From: Candidatus Hebobacterum abditum
GTDB taxonomy: Bacteria; Armatimonadota; Hebobacteria; Hebobacterales; Hebobacteraceae
Assembly: GCA_029821875.1 (NCBI GenBank)
Contig: JALGXW010000012.1
Location: forward strand, 124,001-188,000
Direction of reading: 5' to 3'
DNA: 64,000 nucleotides
Positions within the stretch are counted from its first letter, which is position 1; the number at the start of each line of letters is the position of its first letter. Made by a program: the position numbers and the translations under genes. The notes under the pieces were generated by a model. That model was not told where the DNA came from. It did no database searches and saw nothing but the letters and a program-made list of their open reading frames with translations. Below are positions 49,839 through 59,684 of the stretch, piece after piece.

Positions 49839-50627
49839 ATGCGATTCGGATGCTGCGTCGGCCTTGAGCTGATAGACGTGGCAGCTCAGGTCGGCTATGA
49901 CTTCGTTGAGTTGCCCAGCAGCCTGCTGCTCCAGGAAGACCCCGAGGCGTGCTTCGGCCCGGTGGCGGAGCAGCTGACGGCGGCTCCGATTGGGGCGGAG
50001 GTCTGGGAGCTCCGCCTGCCGGCTGACCTCAACGTGTGCGGTCCGGCCGTAGACTGGCCCCGCGTCAGTCGTTACGTGAATACGGTGTTCCGGCGTATTG
50101 CCGCCATAGGGGGCACCATGGTGGGTTTTCCCTGCGGTGAGTGCTGCGATGTTCCGGCGGGGACGGCCAAGGCGGATGCGCTGGGACAGCTATGTGACTT
50201 CCTGAGGGTGTGCGGCGCGGTGGCCCGCGGCCAGGGCTTGGTCATAGGCATTGAGTCGCTTCCCGGCAGCAGGCCTCATCTGGTAAACTCGATTCCTGAG
50301 GCCATGGAGTTGGCGCGCAGAATGAACACGCCTGAGATAGGAGTGCTGCCCAACTGTTCGCAGGTCGTCGGAGCCGGCCAGTCGCTGCTCGACATCGCCG
50401 ATGCCGCTGCCTGGCTGACTCACGTGCACGTTTCTGCGACCGACCTCGAGGCAGACGCGGATCAGGGTGGGCATGTGCAGGAGTTGTCTCGCGCTCTGCG
50501 CCTGGCCGATTACAGCGGTCGGATTGTCGTACAGGGCGATTGGAGCAGCCCGCGAGAGGAGATGGAGGACTCCTTGGGAGCGTTGAGACACTGGTTCCAG
50601 GACAACCAAGAGGAATGGAATGCCTGA
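49839..50627 (+). CDS. Xylose isomerase-like TIM barrel protein (sugar phosphate isomerase/epimerase family)
   Basis: 262 residues of the AP_endonuc_2/xylose-isomerase fold: MRFGCCVGLELIDVAAQVGYDFVELP at the N-terminus, VIGIESLPGSRPHLVNSIPEAMELARRM (metal Glu, two stretches), EIGVLPNCSQV, HVHVSATDLEADADQGGHVQEL (metal His, two stretches) and RIVVQGDW. Members isomerise or epimerise sugars or inositols. It overlaps the next gene by 8 nt. Substrate unknown. Confidence 0.8.
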   Translation: MRFGCCVGLELIDVAAQVGYDFVELPSSLLLQEDPEACFGPVAEQLTAAPIGAEVWELRLPADLNVCGPAVDWPRVSRYVNTVFRRIAAIGGTMVGFPCGECCDVPAGTAKADALGQLCDFLRVCGAVARGQGLVIGIESLPGSRPHLVNSIPEAMELARRMNTPEIGVLPNCSQVVGAGQSLLDIADAAAWLTHVHVSATDLEADADQGGHVQELSRALRLADYSGRIVVQGDWSSPREEMEDSLGALRHWFQDNQEEWNA

Positions 50628-51969
50628 AGACACGATGATCGTTCGGCCGTTCCGAGGTGTCCGCTATGACACGACCGAGTCGAACGATCTGTCCGATCTG
50701 ATAGCACCTCCGTACGACATCATCTCGGAGGATAGACAAGAGGAGCTGTACGCGCGTTCGGAACACAACTTCGTCCGGGTCGAGCTTCCTCGCGGCCTCG
50801 GAGAGGCGCGCTACGCGGAGGCCGCCTGCAGGCTGCGAGGATGGCTGGCGGATGGTGTTCTCACTCGGGAACTGAAGCCGGCCTTCTATGTGCTCGAGCA
50901 GGAGTTCGTCGCAGATGGGCGCACGTGGCACCGACGGGGGCTGTTCTGCCTCGTGCGTCTTCCGGAAGCAACCGGGGGGCACGTGCTTTCTCACGAAGGC
51001 ACACTTCCGGAACCCAAGGCCGACCGACTTCTGCTTACAAGATCATGCCGGGCGATGACCAGTCCGATAATGGTGATGTCGGGAGACCAAGATGGCCGTC
51101 TGCTTGAGCTGCTCGGCCATGTGCGTGGGGGGCCGACGGCCGAGGCGCGGGACCCGGACGGCACAACGCATAGACTCTGGGTCGTGCCCGAGCACTCGGA
51201 AGACGCTGACTACGCCGGGGCAGTGGGGGGTGGCCCCCTCTACATAGCGGACGGGCATCACCGGTACGAGACAGCAGTGACCTACCGAGACGAGATGAGG
51301 GACCAGTTCCCGGAAGCGCGTGCGGACGCAGCGTTTCACTACGCTCTATGCTTGGTCAACAGCGCTCGGGATGACGGCCTGAGGGTATTCCCCACCCATC
51401 GGCTCGTCTCCGGCCTTGACGAGACCGCGAGGCAGAACCTGCGCGGCTGCATGGAGCGGTACTTCGATGTCCATCAGCAGCCACTGGCCTCTGACGCAGC
51501 AGTGGACCTGTCCTGGCTCGATGAGCACCAGGTCGGAAAGCCGGTCTTCGCTGCCTATGCAGGGGAGGGCAGATTCTGTCGCCTGAGGGCAAAGGATGAG
51601 GCAGTGCCGAGCACATCGCGCGTTGTCGATAGGCTCGACGTAAGCATACTCCACGCTCGACTGATCGATCCAACGCTCGCGGGCACCGGGTGTGACATGA
51701 ATTCAGACGGCCGCGTCAGTCACGATTCGGAGGCGGCGGGGCCGACGAGGCGAGGGGCGCGGCTCACCTATGCGACCGACGCGGCGCAGGCGGTGCGAGC
51801 GGTGGACCGAGGGGACTACGACTTCGCGTTCTTCCTCAGGCCGACGCGCGTTTCGGAGGTGATGGCCGCCGCGCGCGCCGGCGAACGAATGCCTGGGAAG
51901 TCGACCTACTTCTACCCGAAGATCCCCGCAGGTCTCGTGCTGAGCGACGCCTCCGAGGAGCCCATCTGA
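50620..51969 (+). CDS. DUF1015 family protein
   Basis: 449 residues. The DUF1015 hallmarks are VRPFRGVRYD near the N-terminus, IAPPYDIISEDRQEELYARSEHNFVRVELP (two stretches), the RRGLFCLVRL strand, and the strongly conserved YIADGHHRYETAVTYRDE. The C-terminal part reads FAFFLRPTRVSEVMAAARAGERMPGKSTYFYPKIPAGLVL (two stretches). The family is widespread in anaerobes and linked to serine or phosphoserine metabolism by context in some organisms; the biochemical role is not settled. GAGG 6 nt before ATG 50620; a second ATG at 50635 (MIVRPFRG) is possible. Confidence 0.88.
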   Translation: MPEDTMIVRPFRGVRYDTTESNDLSDLIAPPYDIISEDRQEELYARSEHNFVRVELPRGLGEARYAEAACRLRGWLADGVLTRELKPAFYVLEQEFVADGRTWHRRGLFCLVRLPEATGGHVLSHEGTLPEPKADRLLLTRSCRAMTSPIMVMSGDQDGRLLELLGHVRGGPTAEARDPDGTTHRLWVVPEHSEDADYAGAVGGGPLYIADGHHRYETAVTYRDEMRDQFPEARADAAFHYALCLVNSARDDGLRVFPTHRLVSGLDETARQNLRGCMERYFDVHQQPLASDAAVDLSWLDEHQVGKPVFAAYAGEGRFCRLRAKDEAVPSTSRVVDRLDVSILHARLIDPTLAGTGCDMNSDGRVSHDSEAAGPTRRGARLTYATDAAQAVRAVDRGDYDFAFFLRPTRVSEVMAAARAGERMPGKSTYFYPKIPAGLVLSDASEEPI

Positions 51970-51982
51970 GAGCGCTTCGCCG

Positions 51983-54649
51983 ATGGAGAAGCTGACCCCG
52001 ATGCTCGCACAATACCGGGCGATCAAGCGGGAGCACCAGGATGTCATCCTGCTGTTCCGGCTCGGCGACTTCTACGAGATGTTCGGGGACGATGCGAAGC
52101 TTGCCGCGGACGCGCTCGACCTCGTGCTCACATCGCGAGAGGTCGGCAAGGGCCGGCGCATGCCAATGTGCGGCATCCCCTATCATGCAGCTGATCGCTA
52201 TCTGGCACGGCTGCTGGCCGCCGGGCACAAAGCCGCCATCTGTGAGCAAGTCGAGGACGCGAAGAAGGCCAAGGGACTAGTGAAACGAGCGGTGATCCGA
52301 ATCCTCACTCCCGGCACCGTCGTCGAGGATCACCTTCTGGAGGAGCGAGCGAACAATTATCTCGCCAGCGTTTCTTCCGTCGATGGTCGACTCGGTCTGG
52401 CGGCGGCTGACTGCTCGACGGGCGAGATGATTGTCACCGAGTTTGTTGGCGCGAATGCGGCCGACGAACTCGCAGACGAACTCTCCCGCCTCAGCCCGGC
52501 CGAGCTGCTCATTCCGGAGGGGGCGACGGCCGAGCCGGATCTGAAGCGTGTGATCGAGGGGAACTCAGTCGCGACGAGCATGTGGGGCCAGGAGGATTTC
52601 CTCGTCGATGCGCCCGAGGATATGCTGCGGCGCCACTTCGGCGTAAGCTCCCTCCGTGGCTTCGGGTGCGACGGAATGCCGGGAGCGATCGAGGCCGCGG
52701 CCGCCATTCTCGCCTACCTCAAGAGGACTCACAAGTCCGGGCTCGAGCAGATCCGCGACATGCGCACATACTCTCGCTCGGACTTCATGGTCGTGGACGG
52801 GACGACGCGGCGCAACCTGGAGTTGCTTTCCTCGCTGCGCGACGGCTCGCGCCGGCACACGCTTCTGTGGGTCCTGGACGATACGCTCACACCCATGGGT
52901 GCCCGCCTGCTGCGCCGCTGGATCACGGCTCCCCTACTCGACAAGGGCCGGATCGAGCAGCGGCTTGATGCCACGGGCGCGCTCTTTGGCGACGCTGCGC
53001 TGCGGGCGCGGACCCGAGAGGAATTGAAGCAGGTGCAAGACCTGGAGCGGCCGGTGGCCCGTGCAGCGGCCGGAACGGCCACCGGACGCGATCTAGCCGG
53101 CTTCCGTGACTCACTGCGCCGCCTGCCCGGATTTGCTGAACTGCTCGCGCGCTCGGGCCACGGGGCGCTGAGTGCTCTCGTCGCCGGCTTCGATCCAGTC
53201 TCCGACCTGTGCGAGCTGCTGGGCCGCGCGATCGAGGACAGCCCTCCAGCTACGATCCGCGAGGGAGGCGTAATCCGGCCCGGGTACTCTGCTGAGCTGG
53301 ACGAGTTGAGAGATGCACGGGCGAAGGGGAAGGAGTGGATCGCCGGGCTTCAAGAGCGGGCCCGCCGAGAGACAGGCATAAAGTCGCTCAAAGTCGGGTT
53401 CAACCAGGTCTTCGGGTACTACATCGAGGTCACTCGACCCAACCTGCACCTCGTGCCAGAGGACTACCAGCGTCGGCAGACGATGCGCAACGCCGAGCGG
53501 TTCATCACGCCGGAGCTGAAGGAGTACGAATCGAAGGTCCTCGGCGCCGAGGAGCGCATGCTGTCGGTGGAGCAGGAGCTGTTCGCCGACGTGCAGTCCA
53601 AGGTGGCCGCCGAGGCCGCCCGCGTGCAGCGGGCGAGCGACGTAGTCGCTCGGGTGGACGTGCTGGCGAGCCTCGCGGAGGTGGCGGCAAAGAACCACTA
53701 TGTCCGTCCCGAGATCGCCTCTGACGAGCAGATATCGATTCGCGCGGGCAGACACCCCGTGGTGGAGCTGACGCTTCGGGACGAGCGGTTCGTGCCGAAC
53801 GACGCACAAGTCGACTGCTCCGATCAGCAAGTTCTCATAATCACCGGTCCCAACATGGCCGGGAAGTCGACCTACCTGCGCCAGGTTGCACTCATCACAT
53901 TGATGGCCCAAATGGGCAGCTTCGTACCGGCCGAATCCGCGAGGATCGGACTCGTCGATCGCATCTTCAGCCGGGTGGGGGCCTCCGACGACCTCGCCAC
54001 CGGTCAGAGCACCTTCATGGTGGAGATGACCGAGACAGCGAACATCCTGCGCCACGCGACAAGCCAAAGCCTGATAATCTTGGACGAAATCGGTCGCGGC
54101 ACGAGCACGTTCGATGGGATGAGCATCGCGTGGGCGGTCGCGGAGTTCATCCATGACGCGCCGCGTCTCGGGGCGAAGACGCTTTTCGCGACACACTATC
54201 ACCACTTGAACGAACTTTCGGACTCGCTGGCGCGCGTGAAGAACTACCGGGTCGGAGTAAAGGAAAAGGGAGACCAGATCGTCTTCCTGCGGCAGATAGT
54301 GCCGGGCGGAACCGACCGCAGCTATGGAATCCAGGTTGCACGGCTCGCCGGACTGCCGTCTGACGTCATCGAGCGCGCCAAGCAGGTGCTATGGTCGCTG
54401 GAGGACCGGGGCGGATCACGGGAGGGGCGAGCCGAAGCGCCTCGGCCGGCAGGCGGCCTCGACCGGCCCCCGCCGGACCAGCTCGCGCTGTTCGCAGGCG
54501 GTGCCGATCCGATCGTCGAACAGATACGGCGGCTCGACCTCAACCACATCACCCCATTGGATGCGCTCAAGAAGCTGGCGGATATCCAGCAGCGGCTGCA
54601 GGAGAACTCAGGCCGGGGCACACCACGGGCGAGCGAAGAGGAGGAGTGA
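51983..54649 (+). CDS. mutS: DNA mismatch repair protein MutS
   Basis: 888 residues. The mismatch-binding domain has the FYEMF motif (DVILLFRLGDFYEMFG, about 20-35). Connector, lever and clamp follow, then the ABC ATPase with TGPNMAGKSTYLRQ (near 620, Walker A), the Q-loop, the DEIGRGTSTFDG signature (Walker B region), ATHYHHLNEL and the C-terminal helix-turn-helix. Its last 60 residues are Arg/Asp-rich with LDLNHITPLDALKKLADIQ. Full length. No mutL in the window. It lies 13 nt after the DUF1015 gene and 3 nt before the BON protein. Confidence 0.97.
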   Translation: MEKLTPMLAQYRAIKREHQDVILLFRLGDFYEMFGDDAKLAADALDLVLTSREVGKGRRMPMCGIPYHAADRYLARLLAAGHKAAICEQVEDAKKAKGLVKRAVIRILTPGTVVEDHLLEERANNYLASVSSVDGRLGLAAADCSTGEMIVTEFVGANAADELADELSRLSPAELLIPEGATAEPDLKRVIEGNSVATSMWGQEDFLVDAPEDMLRRHFGVSSLRGFGCDGMPGAIEAAAAILAYLKRTHKSGLEQIRDMRTYSRSDFMVVDGTTRRNLELLSSLRDGSRRHTLLWVLDDTLTPMGARLLRRWITAPLLDKGRIEQRLDATGALFGDAALRARTREELKQVQDLERPVARAAAGTATGRDLAGFRDSLRRLPGFAELLARSGHGALSALVAGFDPVSDLCELLGRAIEDSPPATIREGGVIRPGYSAELDELRDARAKGKEWIAGLQERARRETGIKSLKVGFNQVFGYYIEVTRPNLHLVPEDYQRRQTMRNAERFITPELKEYESKVLGAEERMLSVEQELFADVQSKVAAEAARVQRASDVVARVDVLASLAEVAAKNHYVRPEIASDEQISIRAGRHPVVELTLRDERFVPNDAQVDCSDQQVLIITGPNMAGKSTYLRQVALITLMAQMGSFVPAESARIGLVDRIFSRVGASDDLATGQSTFMVEMTETANILRHATSQSLIILDEIGRGTSTFDGMSIAWAVAEFIHDAPRLGAKTLFATHYHHLNELSDSLARVKNYRVGVKEKGDQIVFLRQIVPGGTDRSYGIQVARLAGLPSDVIERAKQVLWSLEDRGGSREGRAEAPRPAGGLDRPPPDQLALFAGGADPIVEQIRRLDLNHITPLDALKKLADIQQRLQENSGRGTPRASEEEE

Positions 54650-54652
54650 CCG

Positions 54653-54916
54653 ATGCCACAGTCCCAGAAGCTGGCGCACGCTGTCGAGGACGCTCTCGCA
54701 AAGGATGAGCGGACGGCCGACATATCTTCTCTGCACGTCAAGGCGGTGGGGCCGGCCATCTTCCTCGACGGCGAGGTGGAGACCCGAGAGCTGGCCGAGA
54801 CCGTCGAGGAGGTCACAAAGAAAGTGCAAGGCGTGGGGATGGTGCGGAACCGCCTGCAGATCAATCCGCAGGCCCGCACCGGCGGATGGAGAGAAGCGCA
54901 CCGTCACGAGGAGTAG
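54653..54916 (+). CDS. Small BON-domain protein
   Basis: 87 residues: KLAHAVEDALAKDERTADISSLHVKAVGPAIFLDGEVETRELAETVEEVTKKVQGVGMVRNRLQI (several stretches) is a single BON (OsmY/nodulation) domain, with the characteristic glycine in LDGEV and a short linker. BON domains bind phospholipid or support membrane attachment; here no signal peptide is seen, so a cytoplasmic form is predicted. GAGGAG lies 6 nt upstream of the ATG. Last gene of the plus-strand run. Confidence 0.85.
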   Translation: MPQSQKLAHAVEDALAKDERTADISSLHVKAVGPAIFLDGEVETRELAETVEEVTKKVQGVGMVRNRLQINPQARTGGWREAHRHEE

Positions 54917-54918
54917 GC

Positions 54919-56574
54919 TCAGACGGTCGGCTCTTTCTCCCTCTGCTTCTGTTGTGCCGGCATATCGCCGCTCCTGTGCTCGCCGAGGCTGCGCGTGTAG
55001 AGTGTGAGGTGGGTCAAGAGCGGGGACAGTTCCGGATGCGGCGCGGCGAAGCGCCGTGCCTCTCGGTATTGGTGGAGGAACAGCTCCCGGTCCGCGGTGG
55101 TCTCGAAGAGCTTCCCCCCTTTGAAGTGCTTGTTATCATCCACCTCGAATGAGCGCAGCACGATGTAGTCGGGCTTTAGGTCGGTCGTGATGTGCTTGAA
55201 CACGATCCCATTTGACTCCGTGCTGGCATTGAACTCGATCACGCTCGGAGTCACAAGGCCGGCCATGTCTATGACGCGGCGTTCCGAGTAGTAGCCTTGG
55301 TATCCGATGCCCTCCATGGCCACCGACGCGTCCCCCGGCGTGTGCTCCCGCAGCCACAGCCCCACGGTCCGTCGCAGGCCAACCTCATTCTCCTGGACTC
55401 GCTTCGCGCGTTCGGCGCGGCGCGGCAGGGCCCTCGCTTCGTCGACAATGCGCGGGAGCGCCGCTCCCGCGAGCGCCAAGAGACATGCCAACGCACCAAT
55501 CCTGAGCGCCGGTCTCCGCTGCCCGGAAAGCGCCCATCCGACCATATGGCCGACGCCGATGCCTATCAGAAAGAGAGAGCACAGCAGCATCGGCGCCAGG
55601 TACCAGTGGAACATGGGCGCTCTGCCAAGGTACATCACGACAGTGTAGACGGCAAGGAACGCTGGCAGCAGAAGAAGCTCCCGCCGTCGAGTGCGCAGGG
55701 CTGCGAGCACACCCAGCGCGATCAAACACAGAGATGCCGCAACGAGCCAGTCGTCCATACCCAAGGTCACGCCCGACAGATAGAAGTGGGAGAGGCGGCT
55801 GAAGTGAAGTCGCTCCATGAGGAGGTGCTCGCGGCCCGGTCGGACGACGCCCTTCGCGAGCATGCTGTTTGGCATGAGACTGCCGAAGTAGAGCCAGGAG
55901 AACAGAAGCCAGGGCGCGGCCACTGCGCCGAAGCCAAACGCCTGCCTGAGTGGCTTGCGGTAGTCTGACAGCAGCGTCACGGAGACGGCCAAGCCGCCCC
56001 ATAGCAGGCCGTCGACGCGGCAGAGCGCCAGGAAGGCGATCGCGACGGTCGCTGGAACGGCCCGCCGCTGGGCGAGGAAGTATAGGCTCAGCCCCATGAG
56101 GAACAGTACCAGGGGCGTCTCCATCCCGCCCAAGGAAGTGCGCATGACCAGCGGGTGGAGGTAGAAGAGAAGGAGGCCGATGCCTGCTCCGAGGGGAGAT
56201 GCGCCGAGCCTCCTCGCCGCCAGGAAGGCGAGAATGCCCGCCGCGATCCCGAATATGGGCATCACCACTGAGGCGACCAGCGGGATGCATTCCGGTCCGA
56301 AGACGGAGCCGAGGCCGGCGAGGAGAAGCGTCTGGAGAGGGCTAGTCGTTCCCAGCACGCGTTCGCCGACGTTGTAGACGAAGCCGTTGCCCTGAGACAG
56401 GTTCCTCGCGTAGCGGAACGTGATGTACGCATCTTCCAGCGAGATTCGCGTCGTCAGAGCGAACCACAACCACGTCGCGCACCCGACAGACGCCAGGACC
56501 CCAGCGATCAAGGCATCGCTCCGACCGGAGCGGGCTCCTCGGGCGCTCTGCGGCCGCTTCGGTTGGATCGTCAC
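54919..56574 (-). CDS. Polytopic glycosyltransferase-like membrane protein (GT-C type)
   Basis: 551 residues with about 11 membrane helices, and the loop acid motif TRISLEDAYITFRYARNLSQGNGFVYNVG (two stretches) after helix 1, whose ED resembles the metal-binding DE of GT-C glycosyltransferases such as ArnT or PMT. The C-terminal soluble domain (GYYSERRVIDMAGLVTPSVIEFN, YIVLRSFEVDDNKHF) is like the extracytoplasmic part of uncharacterised bacterial homologues. It probably transfers sugars from a polyprenyl phosphate to surface glycans or proteins. Convergent with the BON gene, 2 nt apart. Confidence 0.8.
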   Translation of the reverse strand: MTIQPKRPQSARGARSGRSDALIAGVLASVGCATWLWFALTTRISLEDAYITFRYARNLSQGNGFVYNVGERVLGTTSPLQTLLLAGLGSVFGPECIPLVASVVMPIFGIAAGILAFLAARRLGASPLGAGIGLLLFYLHPLVMRTSLGGMETPLVLFLMGLSLYFLAQRRAVPATVAIAFLALCRVDGLLWGGLAVSVTLLSDYRKPLRQAFGFGAVAAPWLLFSWLYFGSLMPNSMLAKGVVRPGREHLLMERLHFSRLSHFYLSGVTLGMDDWLVAASLCLIALGVLAALRTRRRELLLLPAFLAVYTVVMYLGRAPMFHWYLAPMLLCSLFLIGIGVGHMVGWALSGQRRPALRIGALACLLALAGAALPRIVDEARALPRRAERAKRVQENEVGLRRTVGLWLREHTPGDASVAMEGIGYQGYYSERRVIDMAGLVTPSVIEFNASTESNGIVFKHITTDLKPDYIVLRSFEVDDNKHFKGGKLFETTADRELFLHQYREARRFAAPHPELSPLLTHLTLYTRSLGEHRSGDMPAQQKQREKEPTV

Positions 56575-56657
56575 GCGACTGCCCCCTCAACAGCGGCGGC
56601 CACTGTTGGCTCCCGTGTGGTGGGCGGGCCTCAAGGCCCTTTCCTCCGCTCCTGCGC

Positions 56658-59099
56658 CTACGACTCCGGCCCCAACTCGACTACTGTGGCACCAGAATCA
56701 CCTTCATCGGCCTCGGCCAGGCGGAATGAGCGCACGAGCGGATGATCCTTCAGCCGCTCGTGCACGGCGGCCCTGACGGCGCCGGTGCCCTTGCCGTGGA
56801 CGATTCGGACCCGCTCGTGTCGCGCCACGGCCGCGCGATCCAGATACCGGTCTAGCTCGTACACGGCCGCCTCAACGCGGAGGCCCCGCAGGTGGATTTC
56901 AGTCGGGACGGGCGCAGCCGACACGCTGACGTGATCGGGCCGCGCCCGGCTGATGGTCACCGCTGGCTCTTCGACGCGCGCCAGGTCGGACACCGGAACC
57001 GAGAGCCGAAGCAGGCCGACCTGCACCTGGACCTGGCCATTCTGGTCGGGCGGTTCGAGCACGCTGCCCCTCTGCCGCACGCTCCTGACGAGCACGGTGT
57101 CGCCGCGCAGCAGATCCTCGACGGGCTCGGGTTCGAACTCTGGCTCAGACGGGGCCTCCGCTTCGGCTGCCTCCGCAGTGGCCTCCGCCGCCTCGTCGGA
57201 TATCTCAGCCAGCTCTTCCCGAGCCGCCTGGATGATCTCGGCCGGCTTCGGCGGAGCATAGCGGGCCACCTGAGCCGTCTCGCGTTCTATGGCCTCTTTG
57301 GCCTCCCGTGCCTCCTGGACCGACTGGCGCAGGAGGTTGAGCAATTCCTCGGTCCGCTGCTTCGCCCGGCTCACGATACGCCGCGCCTCCTGGCGTGCCT
57401 CCAGCAGCATGTCCCGTCGCTTCGACTTCAGATCGCTGAGCAGCTTCTCGTAGTCGGCTCTCGCAGCCTCGAGTTCCCGGCGCGCGCGCGCAGCTTCGCG
57501 GCGCTCCTGGGCGAGATCGCGCTGATCCCGCTCGGCCCGCTGGATCACCTCGTGAAGCTCGACCTGTGTCTCGCCCATCATCTCGGCTGCCTCACGCAGG
57601 AGATCTGCCGACAGGCCGAGCCGAGCGGCTATCGCAAACGCGTTACTGCTCCCGGGCGTGCCGATTCGCACCTCGAAGGTGGGCTCCAGGGTAGCTGGGT
57701 CGAACTCGACGCTGGCGTTCTCCACCTCTGGCTGAGTGTAGGCAAAAGTCTTCAGCTCTCCATAGTGAGTCGTTGCGATGACGCGGCAGCCTCGCCTCAG
57801 CAGTTCGATCATAACTGCCTTCGCCAGAGCCGAGCCTTCGGCTGGGTCCGTACCCGCGCCGATCTCATCGAGCAGGACCAGAGAGTTTCCGTCGGTGTTG
57901 CTCAACACGTTGATGATTTGCGTCATGTGCGAGGAGAAGGTGGACAGGCTTTGCTGGATGCTCTGCTCGTCCCCGATGTCCGCGAATACCTTGTCGAATA
58001 CCGCGATGCGGCTGCCCTGGGCTGCGGGGATGTGAATCCCAGACTGCGCCATCAGAGTCAGCAACCCGACCGTCTTGAGGCTCACCGTCTTCCCGCCCGT
58101 GTTCGGACCGGTGAGGACAATAGCCTTGAACTCCTCCCCTACTCGTATGCTCATGGGCACGACTCGGCCTTCCAGGAGCGGATGGCGCGCCTCAATGAGG
58201 TCGACTTCGCCGTTCGCATTGAGCTCTGGCTCGACCGCCTCCATGCTCTCTGCAAGCCCGGCCCGAGCGAAGATCAGGTCCAGTTGGGCGAGCGTGTCCA
58301 CCGTGGACAGGATTGCCTCGTTCTGCTCACCTACCATGCCGCTCAGACGTGCAAGGATCCGCCTGACCTCGCGCTCCTCAGCGGCCCGCGCCTCCCTCAC
58401 TTCGTTGTTGATCTCCACGACCGCAAATGGTTCCATGAAGACGGTGGCGCCGCTGGCAGACGAATCGTGCACGATCCCGCGGAACTCGCCCTTGAACTCA
58501 CTGCGTATCGGTATGCAATAGCGGCCACTTCGGATCGTAACGATGGGCTCTTGGATCATGCGAGTGAACCGGCCAGAATGGAGTGTGGCATTGAGTCGCT
58601 GCTCGACGTTATCCTGGAGTCGGCGGATCTTCGCTCGTATCGATCGGAGGTTGTCAGTGGCGGAGTCCATGACCTCGCCACGATTGTCGATGCTGGACTC
58701 GACGGCCTGCTCTATGTCCTCGAAGACGCCGAGATCCTTGCCCCTCGCTTGCACGAGGGGAGCGTCGACGTCAGTCTTCAGCAGGAACCCGCGCATGCGG
58801 CGCGAGGCGTAGACCGTGTCTGCGATTTCCAGCAGATCTCCCTCGGACAGCACGCCGCCGCGCGAGGCGTTGAGCACCTGCGCCCGTATGTCGTGGAGTC
58901 CTCCGAGAGGCGCGCGGCCGGCCGCGGCCAGCACGGCGCGAGCTTGCGTCGTCTCGGCCAGTAGGCGGCGGACGTCGGAGAACCCGGTTGCCGGTTCAAG
59001 CCGCTCCGCCAGCGTCTTGCCAAGCGAGGATGCCGCCGAGTCGCGTAGGCGCGTTCTTACGGCGTCGTATTCGAGTACACGTAGGGTTCGCGTGTCCAT
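56658..59099 (-). CDS. mutS2: Endonuclease MutS2
   Basis: 813 residues from ATG 59099 (the frame continues to 59138, but the family starts with MDTRTLRVLEYDAV). N-terminal core, then the ABC ATPase: VLTGPNTGGKTVSLKTVGLL (Walker A), SLVLLDEIGAGTDPAEGSALAKA, ATTHYGELKTFAY. A long coiled coil (about 510-650, AQERREAARARRELEAARADYEKLL and onwards) is followed by a KOW-like region and a C-terminal Smr nuclease domain with HLRGLRVEAAVYELDRYLD and VRIVHGKGTGAVRAAVHERLKDHP (two stretches). It suppresses recombination or splits collided ribosomes in other bacteria. Unrelated in role to mutS 2 kb away. Confidence 0.94.
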   Translation of the reverse strand: MDTRTLRVLEYDAVRTRLRDSAASSLGKTLAERLEPATGFSDVRRLLAETTQARAVLAAAGRAPLGGLHDIRAQVLNASRGGVLSEGDLLEIADTVYASRRMRGFLLKTDVDAPLVQARGKDLGVFEDIEQAVESSIDNRGEVMDSATDNLRSIRAKIRRLQDNVEQRLNATLHSGRFTRMIQEPIVTIRSGRYCIPIRSEFKGEFRGIVHDSSASGATVFMEPFAVVEINNEVREARAAEEREVRRILARLSGMVGEQNEAILSTVDTLAQLDLIFARAGLAESMEAVEPELNANGEVDLIEARHPLLEGRVVPMSIRVGEEFKAIVLTGPNTGGKTVSLKTVGLLTLMAQSGIHIPAAQGSRIAVFDKVFADIGDEQSIQQSLSTFSSHMTQIINVLSNTDGNSLVLLDEIGAGTDPAEGSALAKAVMIELLRRGCRVIATTHYGELKTFAYTQPEVENASVEFDPATLEPTFEVRIGTPGSSNAFAIAARLGLSADLLREAAEMMGETQVELHEVIQRAERDQRDLAQERREAARARRELEAARADYEKLLSDLKSKRRDMLLEARQEARRIVSRAKQRTEELLNLLRQSVQEAREAKEAIERETAQVARYAPPKPAEIIQAAREELAEISDEAAEATAEAAEAEAPSEPEFEPEPVEDLLRGDTVLVRSVRQRGSVLEPPDQNGQVQVQVGLLRLSVPVSDLARVEEPAVTISRARPDHVSVSAAPVPTEIHLRGLRVEAAVYELDRYLDRAAVARHERVRIVHGKGTGAVRAAVHERLKDHPLVRSFRLAEADEGDSGATVVELGPES

Positions 59100-59246
59100 C
59101 GCGATGGCAGGTCGTCCTGCGCTCACAGTGTAGCACATCGAAGGCGATGGGCAGAAGAGGGAAGGCGCGATGGGCTTCGGTTCCGACGAACGGACAGAGA
59201 TGCCGGCCGCTGCCTTCTCGCCTGCCGCTTCTGCCGAACCCTAGGC

Positions 59247-59684
59247 CTAGACGTCCCTATCGAAGCGAACGCCGGTCTGCCGATAGCCGAGGGCGCGGTA
59301 GAACGGGTGGGCGGTTTCAGCGCGATGGGAGGCGGTGGTGACACGGACGTACGAAGCGCCCTGGGAACGGAACCAATCCTCGGCCGACTCGACGAGCCGT
59401 CTCCCTATGCCTTGACGCTGGTATTGCGCCGCAACAACCATCCCCGAGATGCTTCCGATCCTGCCTGGGCGGCCTGGCGACAGGGCGATGTTCATCGCTG
59501 CGAACCCAACGACCGCGCCGGCCATCTCGGCCGCGAGGAACTGGTGGCCGGCAGTCTGCGCGAAGGAGCGTATCTTCACGCGCACTTCATCGGGGGAGAG
59601 AGGGTGCCCCCAAGTCTCAGTGAGTGCCGCTATGGCCTCCGCGTCGCGCTCTTCCGCGGGTCGGATGACGAGATCCTCTGTCAT
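59247..59684 (-). CDS. GNAT-family acetyltransferase
   Basis: 145 residues: VIRPAEERDAEAIAALTETW (beta1-alpha1), FLAAEMAGAVVGFAAMNIAL, the acetyl-CoA motif A SISGMVVAAQYQRQGIGRRLVESAEDWFRSQGASYVRV (two stretches; Q/R-x-x-G-x-G/A as QRQGIGRR) and HPFYRALGYRQTGVRF (motif B). ATG 59684 overlaps the stop of the solute-binding gene as ATGA. Substrate unknown; it closes the minus-strand operon. Confidence 0.88.
   Translation of the reverse strand: MTEDLVIRPAEERDAEAIAALTETWGHPLSPDEVRVKIRSFAQTAGHQFLAAEMAGAVVGFAAMNIALSPGRPGRIGSISGMVVAAQYQRQGIGRRLVESAEDWFRSQGASYVRVTTASHRAETAHPFYRALGYRQTGVRFDRDV

Noticed and set aside
56892-58964. 690-codon open frame antisense to mutS2
   Set aside because: GC-rich shadow of a complete MutS2 gene; no family likeness, no ribosome binding site.
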